Positions 1-12,600 of a stretch of DNA of 64,000 nt are shown piece by piece. The number at the start of each line of letters is the position of its first letter. Positions within the stretch are counted from its first letter, which is position 1. The translations under genes and the position numbers were made by a program. The DNA comes from Malurus cyaneus samueli (taxonomy: Eukaryota > Chordata > Aves > Passeriformes > Maluridae), in contig VKON01004058.1 in the NCBI GenBank assembly GCA_009741485.1, forward strand, positions 204,762-268,761, given 5' to 3'. Under the pieces are notes generated by a model that worked only from the letters and a program-made list of their open reading frames with translations, was not told where the DNA came from and made no database searches.

Positions 1-13
1 TCCCGTGGCTCAC

Positions 14-1274
14 CAGGGGTGCAGAGGTGCGACCTGGAGGGAGATGATATCCCTGCAGCCAGCTCCGAGAGCCCAGATCACCTCATGGCCCACAGGGTCC
101 GTGGAGCTCCTGCAATGACACAGGGGACACGTGGCGGCCCCAGTGGCAGCAGTGCCACACTGGGGCGGGGTCTGCACCCCCAAGGAGCGCCCTGGAGCAC
201 CCAGAGGCACCAATCGGGCACCAATCGGGTCATTATTCACAGCTCAGGACTTGCCCCAAGCCAGCCGGGCCAACACCACCCGTGCAGGAGGGCTGGAGGT
301 GTCCCAGCTGGAATGGAACTGGGGATGAGCGATGGAAGAGGGGTGGCAGCCGGGTGGGGCCTCACCAGCACCTCCTCTAACACAAACTGGGGTGACATCG
401 GTCACAGGGCACAGGGAATGGAGCTGGGAATGAAACATCAGCATGGGAACGGCCCCGAGGGGGATGGAGGGCAGCTCCAAGGACAGCTGGACTGGACACT
501 GCCTGGCACTACGGGTGGGGGACGGGGACTGGGGGCCATGGAGGCGGGTCCGGGGCACCGGGACTGAAGGGCTGCGCTCTGCAGGGAACCGGGCGAGCCC
601 AGCACGGCCCGTGGCTCTGTCCCCAGCCCTGTCCCCTCCGTACCGGTAGGTGACAGCCTGCAGGGCGCGGCAGTAGCAGCTGGCCAGCCAGAGCGAGCGG
701 TCCGTCAGCACGTTGGGGCAGTGCGAGATGCGCAGGATCAGCAGATTGCTGCCCGTCGCCTTCAGCAGCGACTCCAGCCCGGCCTCCAGACAGCCCCTGC
801 AGGGACGGGGGCGACATCAGCCCTGCCTGGGACGGGGTCAGCCCTGCCTGGGACACCTCCCGTGGGCATCCGCGGCTCCAGGACACCCAAAACACACAGC
901 AGGAGCCGGCGAGCTTTGGGGTCCACCGTGGAAACGGAGAATGGGGATCATGGAGCAGCAGCAGCAGCCCTGAGGAGCAGCTCCGGCTGTGGCAGAGGGG
1001 CGCGGGCACGGCCAGGGGCCAGGAGGAGGGGCCGGGGACACAGGGGCCGGCGGGAACGATGGGGAACAGGGACAGGGGAGCACGGGACAGGGGACACGGA
1101 CGGGGGCATGGGATATGGGGCATGGGACAGGGGCAGGGGACAGGGGACACGGCACTCACCGTGTGCTCTTCATGTAATCCTCCTTGCTCTCCTTCTTGCC
1201 CCGCTGGCGCGGTTCAGGTTTTGGAGGGTGAGGGAATGCATCTGTGTGCACCACTGGGACAGCATGGCCAGGAA
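14..1274 (-). CDS. FBXO41: FBXO41, three internal coding exons (partial)
   Basis: F-box protein 41, a neuronal substrate-recognition subunit of SCF ubiquitin ligases. Three minus-strand exons with GT-AG borders are visible: 1274-1160 (FLAMLSQWCTQMHSLTL, then KKESKEDYMKSTR), 796-644 (GCLEAGLESLLKATGSN, LTDRSLWLASCY, CRALQAVTYR) and 109-14 (STDPVGHEVIWALGAG, IISLQVAPLHP). Phases join correctly as STR|GCLEAG and TYR|SSTDPV. These belong to the leucine-rich C-terminal half and closely match the vertebrate family as I know it. The F-box, the upstream exons and the final coding exon are absent; the gene would continue left of base 1. Exon 1274-1160 lacks one base near 1215, between LQNL and RQRGKK, which shifts the frame and is probably a sequencing error. 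Orientation is odd: in mammals this gene converges tail-to-tail on CCT7, so plus strand was expected here. Confidence 0.9.
1000..1155. repeat. Degenerate GGGACAGGGGACACGG tandem tract
   Basis: Purine-rich degenerate repeats of GGGGACAGGGGACACGG type fill the FBXO41 intron and begin about five bases after the 5' splice site at 1159. On the gene strand this reads as CTGTCCCC runs. Confidence 0.7.
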
Positions 1275-1629
1275 CTGGGGACACGAGGGTGGCTGTCACC
1301 GAGGGGAGTGACACAGCCAGCGTGTGCCACACCACCCACCCCTGGCTGTGCACAGCGGGACAGAAACGGGTGAAGAGGACACACCAGGAGCTGCACCCCC
1401 GGGTGCACCAGAGATGGGTGCTCTGCCCGAGCTCTCCAGCCTCACTCCCTCTCCACCAAACCCCTCCGCCAAGGCAATAAACCATCTCCAGAATCCTCAC
1501 CCACCAGGAAACACGGGGCACACTCCTGTGCCCTCTGTCCACGTCCAGAGTCAGCAGTGGGGAGAGAGACTGGCACGGGACACCCACGATTGCCATCACT
1601 GCAGCCTGAAGGAGAAACCCTGGCCAGAT

Positions 1630-1675
1630 TCCTGAAATCATCCTGAAATCATCCTGAAATCATCCTGAAATCATC
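1630..1675. repeat. 11-bp direct repeat, four copies
   Basis: TCCTGAAATCA is repeated four times without mismatch. Short minisatellite in non-coding DNA. Confidence 0.85.
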
Positions 1676-2706
1676 AACAGCAACAACCAGCAGCCCTGGC
1701 TGACCCTTACCTATGGCCATGATTTTCTAATCCTGATTTTCCTTCTGAGTGTCTTCTGCCTGCAAGGACATCATCACCCCCAAAATATCCTTTTTCCATG
1801 GGAAAAGGCTTTGTAAATGCATCCAGCAGGGTCAGGCATCTCCATCCTCTGCCCTGGGGAGAAGTCCCTGGTTTTGGGGACACCCACCAGAGCACTGCCA
1901 GCAGTGGGGACACCCCAGCCTTACCCACAGCCCCAGCCCTGTGTCCTTGGGCTCAATGGGCTCAGCGGAGAGGAAGCGACTGGAAAACGTGGATTTGGGG
2001 CTTTTCCCTGTGCTCTGGAGCAGCGCTGAGGTTCTGGACAGAGTGACCATGAGGAGACCCCTCCCAGAGCATGGCCCCTCTGCAGCCCCCCGGAGCCAGG
2101 GTGTCCCCCCAGCAGGGACCAGGCTGCAGATCCAGCACCACATCCCTCATCCGAGAGCTGCTGAGCCCAGCGGGGCTGCCAGGCACCCCTGGGGATCCCC
2201 AGAGAAGGAAAATCCCTCCCAAAGGGCCGAGGCTGCTGGGGCTCTGGGAGCAGCTCCAGCCCCACTCAGGGGACCCTTCACCCATCCCTCATCCCATCTG
2301 CTGTCTCCTCCGGAGCAGGGTCAGGGTCTCGTGGCCATAACCCGGTGGGAAGCGCCTCCGCTGCCCTCCCAGAGCAGCTTTCCAGGAGAAGGCCGTTCCT
2401 GGATGCACAAAAGGCAGGAGGGAACCCCAAAATGCCTGCAAGAACCTCCTGCATCCCACCACGGCACCGGGACCAGCTCCCCGCCATGCCCAGCGTGGGT
2501 TTACCTCCACCCCGGCGAGCTGGGACACTCCAAACCCAGGGGCAAGAGGAGCAAGGGATGCCCCGACCAGCAAAAAAAAAACAGATTTTAAAGGAAAATT
2601 ATATACTCAGCATGTTTATACACTCTATGCTTAAAGACTTTGGTGGGTCAGAGTGGTGGCCCAAGGCTGGGGGTGCCTGGACCCGCTCCTGGTTCTGTGG
2701 GGACGG

Positions 2707-2870
2707 AGAGGATGAGGTGATGGGAACAGGGAGATGCTGAGGACTGTCCCAGTGGGGAATGGTGAGGATGAGGTGATGGGAACAGGGAGATGCTGAGGAC
2801 TGTCCCAGTGGGGAATGGTGAGGATGAGGTGATGGGAACAGGGGGATGCTGAGGACTGTCCCCAGTGGGG
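2707..2870. repeat. 56-bp minisatellite, three copies
   Basis: The unit begins GAGGATGAGGTGATGGGAAC and ends CAGTGGGGAATGGT. It is present three times in a row with one or two differences. Confidence 0.9.
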
Positions 2871-5033
2871 CTGTAGGAGCGTGGGTGGGGTGTGACACCC
2901 CCAGCAGGACCCTCAGCTGCATTCGGTGCTTTGGTGCAGCCCCAAGAGCAGACGGAACTGTCACCTCCCCTTGGGGCATTCCCAAAAATCCCAACTCAGC
3001 AAAGCCTCCTTTTCACAAAAACCCTCTGATGACACGAGACCTCGAGCAGGGTCAAGGATTAAAGATGGAAAGTGGGGTTTGCTCCCTGTTTCACTTGGGC
3101 CTGAACGGATCCCTTCCCCATGGTGCTCCCCTTGCTGGGGATGAAGGCTCTCAGTGACAGGAGTGGTGGGAAGGAGGGCCCTCCTGGTGGCTCTAATTGC
3201 CTGGCTTGTTAACGAACTCATTAACGGCTCTGAAATGTCAGATGGCTCCTGCTCCTGCTGTTTCCCTCCCATCCTGGGGGCACATCACCCCCAAGGCCCT
3301 GTTCCTATGGGATTACTACAGCCACGGCCGTGGATTCACCGCTGCGCTCACAGAGCTTCATTTCCTGTGGCAGTGATGGAAACACAGAAATCCCCAATTC
3401 CTGGGAAAGCCTTCAAATCACACAGCCTGTAGGGCTCAGAAGTGCCAGAGTGGCTCTGCGATGACAATCCCCAGTAAAATCCACGGCTCTGGGATGAGGT
3501 TTGGGGTCACAGGGCTGGCAGAGGTTGGCAGGACAGCGGTGCCAAGCCTGGCTCCTGCAGGACCAGCTCTGGGGAGTTTTATTCCTTTTCTAACGAGTTT
3601 TCCCCAGGCTGACATTCCCAGCTTTTCCCTTCGCTTAGTCAGGGATTTCAAGAGGAACAATATCACCAAAGCCAGCTCGGGGGCCAAATCTATCCCAAAT
3701 CCACGTTTTTATGTCTCCCTCGTGCTGGGTTGTGCTCCTTATCCATCACCCCAAGTCCCAGGAGGGCTCTGGGGACCTTCCTGCCTTACCCCTCTGTCTT
3801 TGGGGTCTGGGATGTTCAGAATTGAGGAAAACGGGAACCCCCAGGCTTCAGGATTCCAAACCAACCAGGATTTTAAACCTCTTTATCCAATTCCAAGTTT
3901 ATCCAGTGTCCTGGTCCCTGCTGCCACAGCAGGGGCTTGTTTGGATCCTCCAAAAGAGCTGGGATTTAGGGAAAATAGAACAGAAAAACCCAGGAAAAGT
4001 GTTGGTAAAGGCTCTTAAAGCTGTTAACAAATGCTTTCCTTCAGCTTTTAGGGGAGGCCCCGGCTCAGGAGCTGGAGCATCACTTCAGGCTTATTTTAGG
4101 GTGAGAAACAGCAGGTTGGGGTGGAGCAAAAGCATCTGGGAATTGGTGCCAAATGAGGAAATGCTTTAAAAGGGAAAAAAATCCCAAGGAGCAGGGAGAT
4201 TTTGGGAACCAGAGATTTTTGTTGTGACTGAAGCACCACAGGGTGTTGTGAGGTAGTGATGGACCTTCCCCATCTGCGGGAGGCAAAATAAACCCCGGGG
4301 AGGGTGGGAGAGCAGCGAGGAGAGGAGGGAAAACTGCCCAAAAGCAAGAAAAAAAAAAGGGATTTTCTAATGCAGCCTCGGGATGGAGCCCCGTGGAGGG
4401 GAACGAGGCAGGTTGGGGCCGGGGACAAGTGGGTGCAATGGCGTGGGGCAGTTTTTGGGAAGCCAAGGGTGATGCACAGTTGCTTCGAGATAATCAGAGG
4501 AGATAATCAGTGCGGAGAATAAATAGAGATATATAAATCCAGGGACTGGACCCGTTCCACAAAGCCCTGGACGATGGCAGCAGAGCCCGAGGGGCCCTGT
4601 ACAGTGACCTCCCCTCCCCAAAGGTTCCCTCCCGTGGCCTCCCAAGTTATTTTTTTAACTCTATATAAATTTAGGTCTATTTTAGTCTTTCCGCAGCGAT
4701 GTGCCAGTGTCTGGAGAACCAACATCCCTTTTCCCCCTCCCATCCCGTGGTCCCTTGATGCTAAAGCGGGCCCTGGGTGCAGATCTGCTGTCCTGGGAAG
4801 GGGAGAGCTGGAAATGGGGCAGGGGAGGCTCCGGGGTTGGGGTGGTGGGAGCAGGGTCCAGCTCCAGCCACCAGTCCGTGTTTTTAGCACTTTGGTTGGA
4901 ACTCTCACCTGTAGACGCACTTTGATGTTGTTGCTTTGAAACTTTGGCAAGTGTAAACAATGTGTATTTAAAGAATTACAGAGAACAACCCCAACGAAGC
5001 GTGTGAAGAGCTATTTTATGGAATTCTGTGTTG

Positions 5034-5039
5034 AATAAA
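5034..5039 (+). terminator. Poly(A) signal AATAAA, plus strand
   Basis: AATAAA follows an AT-rich, non-repetitive stretch (about 4480-5030) with short motifs such as TATATAAAT and TGTAAACAATGTG that look like a conserved 3'UTR end. By synteny it would end FBXO41 tail-to-tail with CCT7, but the FBXO41 exons visible at 14-1274 are on the other strand. Confidence 0.5.
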
Positions 5040-5269
5040 GACTCTGGAGATCGAGGTGGGTTTTCACTCTGCTGAGCGTCACACTCTACCCACACCAGTC
5101 AGACCAGTTGCTGTTTGGGATTTACTGGAAGCAGGTCCATGGGCTCCACTGGAATGGCACCACGGAGCACTGGGACAAAGTGGGACACAGGGGCAGAATG
5201 GGGGGAGCACCGAGGGTGGGGAGAGCCTGGCACAGGGTGCCCAGAGCAGCTGGGGCTCCCCCTGAATCC

Positions 5270-5372
5270 CTGGCAGTGTCCCTGGGATAGTGCAAAGTGT
5301 CCCTGCCGTGGAATTGGATGATCAAGGTCCCTTCCAACCCAAACCATCCCATGATTCCATGACATTCCTTTC
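5270..5372 (+). mobile_element. CR1 LINE 3' end
   Basis: Carries the CR1 3' signature: TCCCTTCCAACCCAAACCAT followed by CCCATGATTCCATGA. Sense orientation, truncated. Only non-coding CR1 tail is present. Confidence 0.75.
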
Positions 5373-5881
5373 ACTGTCCTCCTTTGGCACTCCCACCCCA
5401 CCAGATCCAAGTCTCCCCATTCTCCCAGCACCATTTTCCAGCCAGAGTCCTTCCCAATGCCAGGATCCATCCCTGAAACCCCTTGGAACTGACAGCTGCT
5501 GTCCTGAAGGATGAAGCAAAATGGAAAATGTAAATGCCCCATTGAGCAAAAGCCAATTAAAATGTCACTGAGCAATGCTGGAGAGCTCCAAGCACCCAGA
5601 CACTGGAGCTGCATCATCCCTGGGATGTGCCTGGATTCTGTCCTGCCTCCCACACATCACCTGCTTTGAAATGGGGCAAAAACCAGCCCGAAAGGTTCAT
5701 TTTTTAACCCCAATCCTGCCCTGGGACAGAGAGAGCGTCACATCCCACCCTGAGGGGACAGGGATCAGTTCCACATCCCACCCTGGGGACAGAGGGGACA
5801 GTGTGGCTGTGTGGAAGGAACACAGTGAAGAACACAGTGAAGAACACAGGAAAGGCAGGTTTGCCACTGAGACAAACTCGT

Positions 5882-5887
5882 TTTATT
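5882..5887 (-). terminator. CCT7 poly(A) signal
   Basis: AATAAA on the minus strand, about 230 bases after the CCT7 stop codon. The same signal is present in the inverted copy near 10630, where a run of A/T has been altered. Confidence 0.75.
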
Positions 5888-6115
5888 GTGGTGAAGTCTG
5901 GGTTCCAAGTGCCCAGCAGAACAAGAACAAAGCAGTATAAATAGGCCCCAAGGCCCCGTCCCTGTGCTGCCTCCAGCCTGGCTGGAACACCACGGGCAGC
6001 CCTGGAGCAGCACCAGGCAGGGCAGGAGCTGCCCCAACAAACCCCAACCATGGCTGTGTGAGCCCGGTGCTTCCAGCAGCGCTAATTACCGCAGCAATTA
6101 ACGAACATCCGCAGC

Positions 6116-6615
6116 TCAGTGGTTGTGGGGCCGGGCCCTGCCGCGCCCACGGCCCCCGGGAGCAGTGTCCACGCTGGAGCGGGGGTTGCGGATGGTTTCA
6201 TCCACAGACACGATCAGACACGCTGCCTCCGAGGCCGCTGTCAGGGCGTTGATCCGCACCACCGCCGGCTCCCACACGCACGCCGAGAAATTGTCTGCAA
6301 TGTCCTCGTTGTTCACGTCCACGCCGTACCACATCCCGCCCTGGGGACAGAGGGGACAGGGATAGTGTCACATCCCACCCTGAGGGGACAGGGATCAGTG
6401 CCACATCCCGCCCTGGGGACAGAAAAAAAGAGAGAGATTACACTGCCCGAGCTTGGGTGTTTCCCTGGGGTTCCAACACAAAAACGTTGGGTTCAAAGTG
6501 TAGGGATGGCCCTTTTTTTTTTCTTTTTTGGTTAAAAAACAGCCTTTCTTGGAGGCTTTTTTGCGGTGTACCCCTGAAGGGGGCCTGGTGGGAGAAGCAC
6601 GTTCCAAAGGAAAAA

Positions 6616-6676
<61 letters not shown>

Positions 6677-9600
6677 TGGGGAAGAAGCACGGTCAGGATT
6701 TTTGGAGCTGTTGCTTTTAGAAAGAACGTCCTGATCTCTCTCCTGAAAAAACAGAAGTGAGCTGCAAGGTGCTGCTGACGCTATCTTTAGTTTTGGATGC
6801 TTTATGGAAGCGAGGGAAGCTTTCCTGGCCCGAGTGGGCTGTGAAGTGCTATCCCTCCTTGCTGCAGTGTCCCCAAATCCCCCTTTATCCTGTGCGTGGC
6901 TGCCATGAGCTGCTGAAGCTGCCACTGGAGCTTCTTGGTGGTCCTGCAACTCCTCCAGGTAGGGACAGCAACAGCCAGGGCTGTGAATTGCCATGGCTGG
7001 CAGTGTGCAGTGCCCTGAGTCCCTTTCCTGATGTTGGTTCCCTTGCGAATGACTCGGTGGTGGCAGGCGGCCGTGCCCTGAAAGCCTTTCCTGAGAGGGG
7101 CATTCCTAGGACAGCAGCAGTCAGGGCTGTGTTTTGCTGTGGGCTGGCAGTGTGCAGTGCTCTGAAAGGAACATTTCAGGGACAGCAGCAGTCCAGGGCT
7201 TCTGAGTTGCCATGGCTGGCAGTGTGCAGTGCCCTGAGAGGAGCATTCCCAGGACAGCAGCAGCTGGGTCTGTGAATTGCCATGGCTGGCAGTGTGCAGT
7301 GCCTGAGTGCCGAACGCCGCAGAGCTGGTGGCAGGCGCTGAGTTTCCGAGAGGCATTCCAGGACAGCAGCAGCCAGGGCTTGATTGCCATGGCTGGCAGT
7401 GTGCAGTGCCTGAGAGGAGCATTCCCAGGACAGCAGCAGCCAGGGCTGTGAATTGCCATGGCTGGCAGTGTGCAGTGCCCTGAGAGGAGCAGTCCCAGGA
7501 CCAGCAGCAGCTGGGTCTGTGAATTGCCATGGCTGGCAGTGTGCAGTGCCCTGAGTGCCTTTCCTGATATCTGTTCCTTGCAGAATGACTCGGTGGTGGC
7601 GGTGTGGCGGTGCATCGAGATGGAGCTGTCCAAGTACCTGCGGGACTATTCCGGACCATCCCAGGGAAGCAGCAGCTGCTGATCGGAGCCTACGCCAAGG
7701 CCCTGGAGATCATCCCCCGGCAGCTCTGTGACAACGCCGGCTTTGATGCCACCACATCCTCAACAAGTTGCGAGCCCAAGCAGCCCGGTAGGGCCCAGGG
7801 CACGGCCAGTGTGTGTGTGTGTCATTCCCTTCTCCTGGATTTTCCTCCTGGAGCTGTCAGAGCCACTGTAACTCAGCCCAGCCCGTGTCCTCTTTGATTA
7901 AACGCTGTGTTTGTTCCAGATCACAGGTGGGCTCGGCACAGGTTGCTATAAATGGAAAGGATCTGTTTTCCCTTTGATCCCAGCTGTCGGTGACTTCCGA
8001 GCTGGGGTTGGGATTTGCTTCTTAAAAATGCATTTGTCAGGAAGGAGCTGCTGTGGTAGACATGAAAGGTGTCAGAGTGCAGGAGTCAGCTGAGCTGAGT
8101 GTTTCACAGGAGCTGCAGGCTGAAGGTCCTGAGTGCACATCCCGGGGAGATCCCAACTGCATGCTTGGAGTTTGCCCTTGGATTCTGTCACTCCCAGCAC
8201 ATTTCATCCTGGCTGATGATGGGGTTGGGGGAATGCCCAAAAGTGAGGGTGCAAACCCCAGGGAGTGAGGCAGTGAGGTGGGAATGAGTCCTGTGAGGTT
8301 CCATGGCAGGGAATGCCCCAAAATGAGGGTGCAAACCCAGGGAGTGAGGCGGTGAGGTGGAAATCAGTCCTGTGAGGTTCCATGGCAGGGGCTGCCCAGG
8401 GAGATGGCAGAGTCCCCACCCCAGGAGGGTCCAGGGAGGGCTGGAGGTGGCAGTCGGTGCTCTGGGCTGGTGACAAGGTGGGGATTGGGCTCAACTTGGA
8501 CTCTGTGAGGTTCTTTGATCTCTCAGTGACTCCATGATCCTAAACTGGAACAAGTGTCCTCTTTCTTTATGAGGCACTGGTGGCTGAAAGCAAAGACTCC
8601 TTAGTTGGACTTTTTGTGTTTCCCTCAAATACTCTTCACACAGCAAAGCCCAGCCTCCCTCTCTCTGTGATATTTGTCTGTTGTTCCTTCCCAGTCTCTG
8701 CCCAAATCCAGACTGGTCTCTGGCTGTTCCTGTCCTCTCAGGGTGGGATGTGACACTATCTGTCCCCTGTCCCCTCAGGGCAAGGATGGCCACTGATCTC
8801 TGTCCCCCTGTCCCTTTTCTGCCCCTCAGGGTGGGATGTGGCACTGATCCTGTCCTCCTGTCCCCATGGTGGGATGTGGCATTGATCTCTGTCCCAGGGC
8901 AGGATGGACACTGATCTCTGTCCCCTCATTGTCCCCTCGGNNNNNNNNNNNNNNNNNNNNNNNNNCCCCTGTGTCCCAGCTGTCCCAGGGGGGATGTGGC
9001 ATTGATCTCTGTCCCAGGGCAGGATGGACATGATCTCTGTTCTCTGTGCCCATCTATCCCCAGGGTGGGATGTGGCATTGATCTCTGTCCCAGGGCAGGA
9101 TGGACACTGATCTCTGTTCTCTGTTCCATCTATCCCCAGGGTGGGATGTGGCATTGATCTCTGTCCCCTCAGGGTTGGATGTGATACTACCCTGTCCCTC
9201 TGTCCCAGGCGGGATGTGGCACTGATCCCTGTCCCCTTAGGGTGGGATGTGACATATCCCTGTCCCCTCTGTCCCCGGGTGGGATGTGGCAACGATCCCT
9301 GTCCCTCAGGGTGGGATGTGACACTATCCCTGTCCCCTCTGTCCCCGGGGTGGGATGTGGCACTGATCCCTGTCCCCTCAGGGTGGGATGTGACCCTGTC
9401 TCTGTCCCCTCTGTCCCCAGGGCGGGATGTGGCACTGATCCCTGTCCCCTCAGGGTGGGATGTGACACTATCCCTGTCCCCTCTGTCCCCTGGGCGATGT
9501 GGCAACTGATCCCTGTCCCCTCAGGTGGGATGTGACACTATCCCTGTCCCCTCTGTCCCCGGCGGGATGTGGCACTGATCCCTGTCCCCTTAGGGTGGGA

Positions 9601-12600
9601 TGTGACACTATCCTGTCCCCTCTGTCCCCGGGTGATGTGGACATGATCCCTGTCCCCTCAGGGTGGGATGTGACCCTGTCTCTGTCCCCTCTGTCCCCAG
9701 GGCGGGATGTGGCACTGATCCCTGTCCCCTCAGGGTGGGATGTGACACTATCCCTGTCCCTCTGTCCCCAGGGCGGATGTGGCACTTATCCCTGTCCCCT
9801 CAGGGGGGATGTGACCCTGTCTCTGTCCCCTCTGTCCCAGGGCGGGATGTGGCACTGATCCCTGTCCCTCAGGGTGGGATGTGACACTTCCTGTCCCCTC
9901 TGTCCCCAGGGCGGGATGGGACTGATCCCTGTCCCCTCAGGGTGATGTGACACTCTCTCTGTCCCCAGGTCGGGATGTGACGATCCTGTCCCTCAGGGTG
10001 GGATGTGACACTATCCCTGTCCCCTCTGTCCCCAGGGCGGGATGTGGCACTGATCCCTGTCCCCTCAGGGTGGGATGTGACACTATCCTGTCCCTCTGTC
10101 CCCAGGGCGGGATGTGCACTGATCCCTGTCCCCTCAGGTGGGATGTGACACTATCCCTGTCCCCTCTGTCCCCAGGGCGGGATGTGGGACGGCGTGGACG
10201 TGAACAACGAGGACATTGCAGACAATTCTCGGCGTGCGTGTGAGACCGGCGGTGGTGCGGATCAACGCCCTGACAGCGGCCTCGGAGGCAGCGTGTCTGA
10301 TCGTGGTCTGTGGATGAAACCATCCGCAACCCCCGCTCCAGCGTGGACACTGCTCCCGGGGGCGTGGGCGCGGCAGGGCCCGGCCCCACAACCACTGAGC
10401 TGCGGATGTTCGTTAATGCTGCGGTAATTAGCGCTGCTGGAAGCACCGGGCTACACAGCCATGGTTGGGTTTGTTGGGGCAGCTCCTGCCCTGCCTGGTG
10501 CTGCTCCAGGGCTGCCCGTGGTGTTCCAGCCAGGCTGGAGGCAGCACAGGGACGGGGCCTTGGGGCCTATTTATACTGCTTTGTTCTTGTTCTGCTGGGC
10601 ACTTGGAACCCAGACTTCACCACATAAAACGAGTTTGTCTCAGTGGCAAACCTGCTTTCCTGTGTCTTCACTGTGTTCTTCACTGTGTTCCTTCCAACAG
10701 CCACACTGTCCCCTCTGTCCCAGGTGGGATGTGGAACTGATCCCTGTCCCTCAGGGTGGGATGTGACGCTCTCTCTGTCCCAGGGCAGGATTGGGGTTAA
10801 AAATGAACCTTTCGGGCTGGTTTTTGCCCCATTTCAAAGCAGGTGATGTGTGGGAGGCAGGACAGAATCCAGGCACATCCCAGGGATGAACAGAGATCAG
10901 TGTCCATCCTGCCCTGGGGACAGAGATCAATGCCACATCCCACCATGGGGACAGAGGGGACAGGGATCAGTGCCACATCCCACCCTGAGGGGCAGAAAAG
11001 GGACAGGGGGACAGAGATCAGTGCCACATCCTGCCCTGGGGACAGAGGGGACAGAGATCAGTGCCCATCCTTGCCCTGAGGGACAGGGGGACAGATAGTG
11101 TCACATCCCACCCTGAGAGGACAGGAACAGCCAGAGACCAGTCTGGATTTGGGGCAGAGACTGGGAAGGAACAACAGACAAATGATCACAGAGAGAGGGA
11201 GGCTGGGCTTTGCTGTGTGAAGAGTATTTGAGGGAAACACAAAAAGTCCAAACTAAGGAGTCTTTGCTTTCAGCCACCAGTGCCTCATAAAGAAAGAGGA
11301 CACTTGTTCCAGTTTAGGATCATGGAGTCACTGAGAGATCAAAGAACCTCACAGAGTCCAAGTTGAGCCCAATCCCCACCTTGTCACCAGCCCAGAGCAC
11401 CGACTGCCACCTCCAGCCCCTCCCTGGACCCTCCTGGGGTGGGGACTCTGCCATCTCCCTGGGCAGCCCCTGCCATGGAACCTCACAGGACTGATTTCCA
11501 CCTCACCGCCTCACTCCCTGGGTTTTGCACCCTCATTTTGGGGCATTCCCTGCCATGGAACCTCACAGGACTCATTCCCACCTCACTGCCTCACTCCCTG
11601 GGGTTTGCACCCTCACTTTGGGGCATTCCCCCAACCCCATCATCAGCAGGATGAAATGTGCTGGGAGTGACAGAATCCAAGGGGCAAACTCCAAGCATTG
11701 CAGTTGGGATCTCCCCGGGATGTGCACTCAGGACCTTCAGCCTGCAGCTCCTGTGTAAAACACTCAGCTCAGCTGACTCCTGCACTCTGACACCTTTCAT
11801 GTCTACCACAGCAGCTCCTTCCTGACAAATGCTGCATTTTTAAGAAGCAAATCCCAACTCCCAGCTCGGGAAGTCATCCGACAGCTGGGATCAAAGGGAA
11901 AACAGATCCTTTCCATTTATAGCAACCTGTGCCGAGCCCACCTGTGATCTGGAACAAACACAGCGTTTAATCAAAGAGGACACGGGCTGGGCTGAGTTAC
12001 AGTGGCTCTGACAGCTCCAGGAGGAAAATCCAGGAGAAGGGAATGACACACACACACACTGGCCGTGCCCTGGGCCCTACCTGGGCGTGCTTGGCTCGCA
12101 ACTTGTTGAGGATGTTGGTGGCATCAAAGCCGGCGTTGTCACAGAGCTGCCGGGGGATGATCTCCAGGGCCTTGGCGTAGGCTCCGATCAGCAGCTGCTG
12201 CTTCCCTGGGATGGTCCGGGAATAGTCCCGCAGGTACTTGGACAGCTCCATCTCGATGGCACCGCCACCCGCCACCACCGAGTCATTCTGCAAGGGAACA
12301 GATATCAGGAAAGGCACTCAGGGCACTGCACACTGCCAGCCATGGCAATTCACAGACCCAGCTGCTGCTGTCCTGGGACTGCTCCTCTCAGGGCACTGCA
12401 CACTGCCAGCCATGGCAATTCACAGCCCTGGCTGCTGCTGTCCTGGGAATGCTCCTCTCAGGGCACTGCACACTGCCAGCCATGGCAATTCACAGCCCTG
12501 GCTGCTGCTCTGGCAATTCGCCCTCGCAGGGCACTGCACACTGCCAGCCATGGCAATTCACAGCCCTGGCTGCTGCTGTCCTGGGAATGCTCCTCTCAGG

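Larger units (their letters stand above)
1300..4480. other. Non-coding stretch, possibly 3'UTR of a plus-strand gene
   Basis: No exon could be supported on either strand. The long open frames here lack any recognisable domain and have no splice context. Since a strong plus-strand poly(A) signal follows at 5034, this may be a long 3'UTR, and by synteny the FBXO41 3'UTR. The last FBXO41 coding exon was looked for and not seen. Confidence 0.45.
6435..10889 (+). repeat. Inverted duplicate of CCT7 intron 10 through 3' flank (fold-back copy)
   Basis: Sequence 6435-8770 is the reverse complement of about 13475-11090, and 10176-10889 is the reverse complement of 6340-5620. The segment therefore reads intron 10, exon 11, intron 11, exon 12, 3'UTR on the plus strand, between the minus-strand exon 12 (6340) and minus-strand exon 11 (12081). 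It differs from the minus-strand copy by many one-base losses in homopolymers and contains a 25-N gap. That pattern fits an uncorrected fold-back long read or an unresolved haplotype better than a real palindrome. Confidence 0.85.

Noticed and set aside
6457..6734. Poly-lysine/poly-phenylalanine frames around 6600
   Set aside because: Translation of an A9/T56 homopolymer that is absent from the other copy of the same sequence.
7584..10398. A second, functional plus-strand CCT7-like gene
   Set aside because: Only exons 11 and 12 are present, both frameshifted, and flanking introns are mirror images of the real gene.
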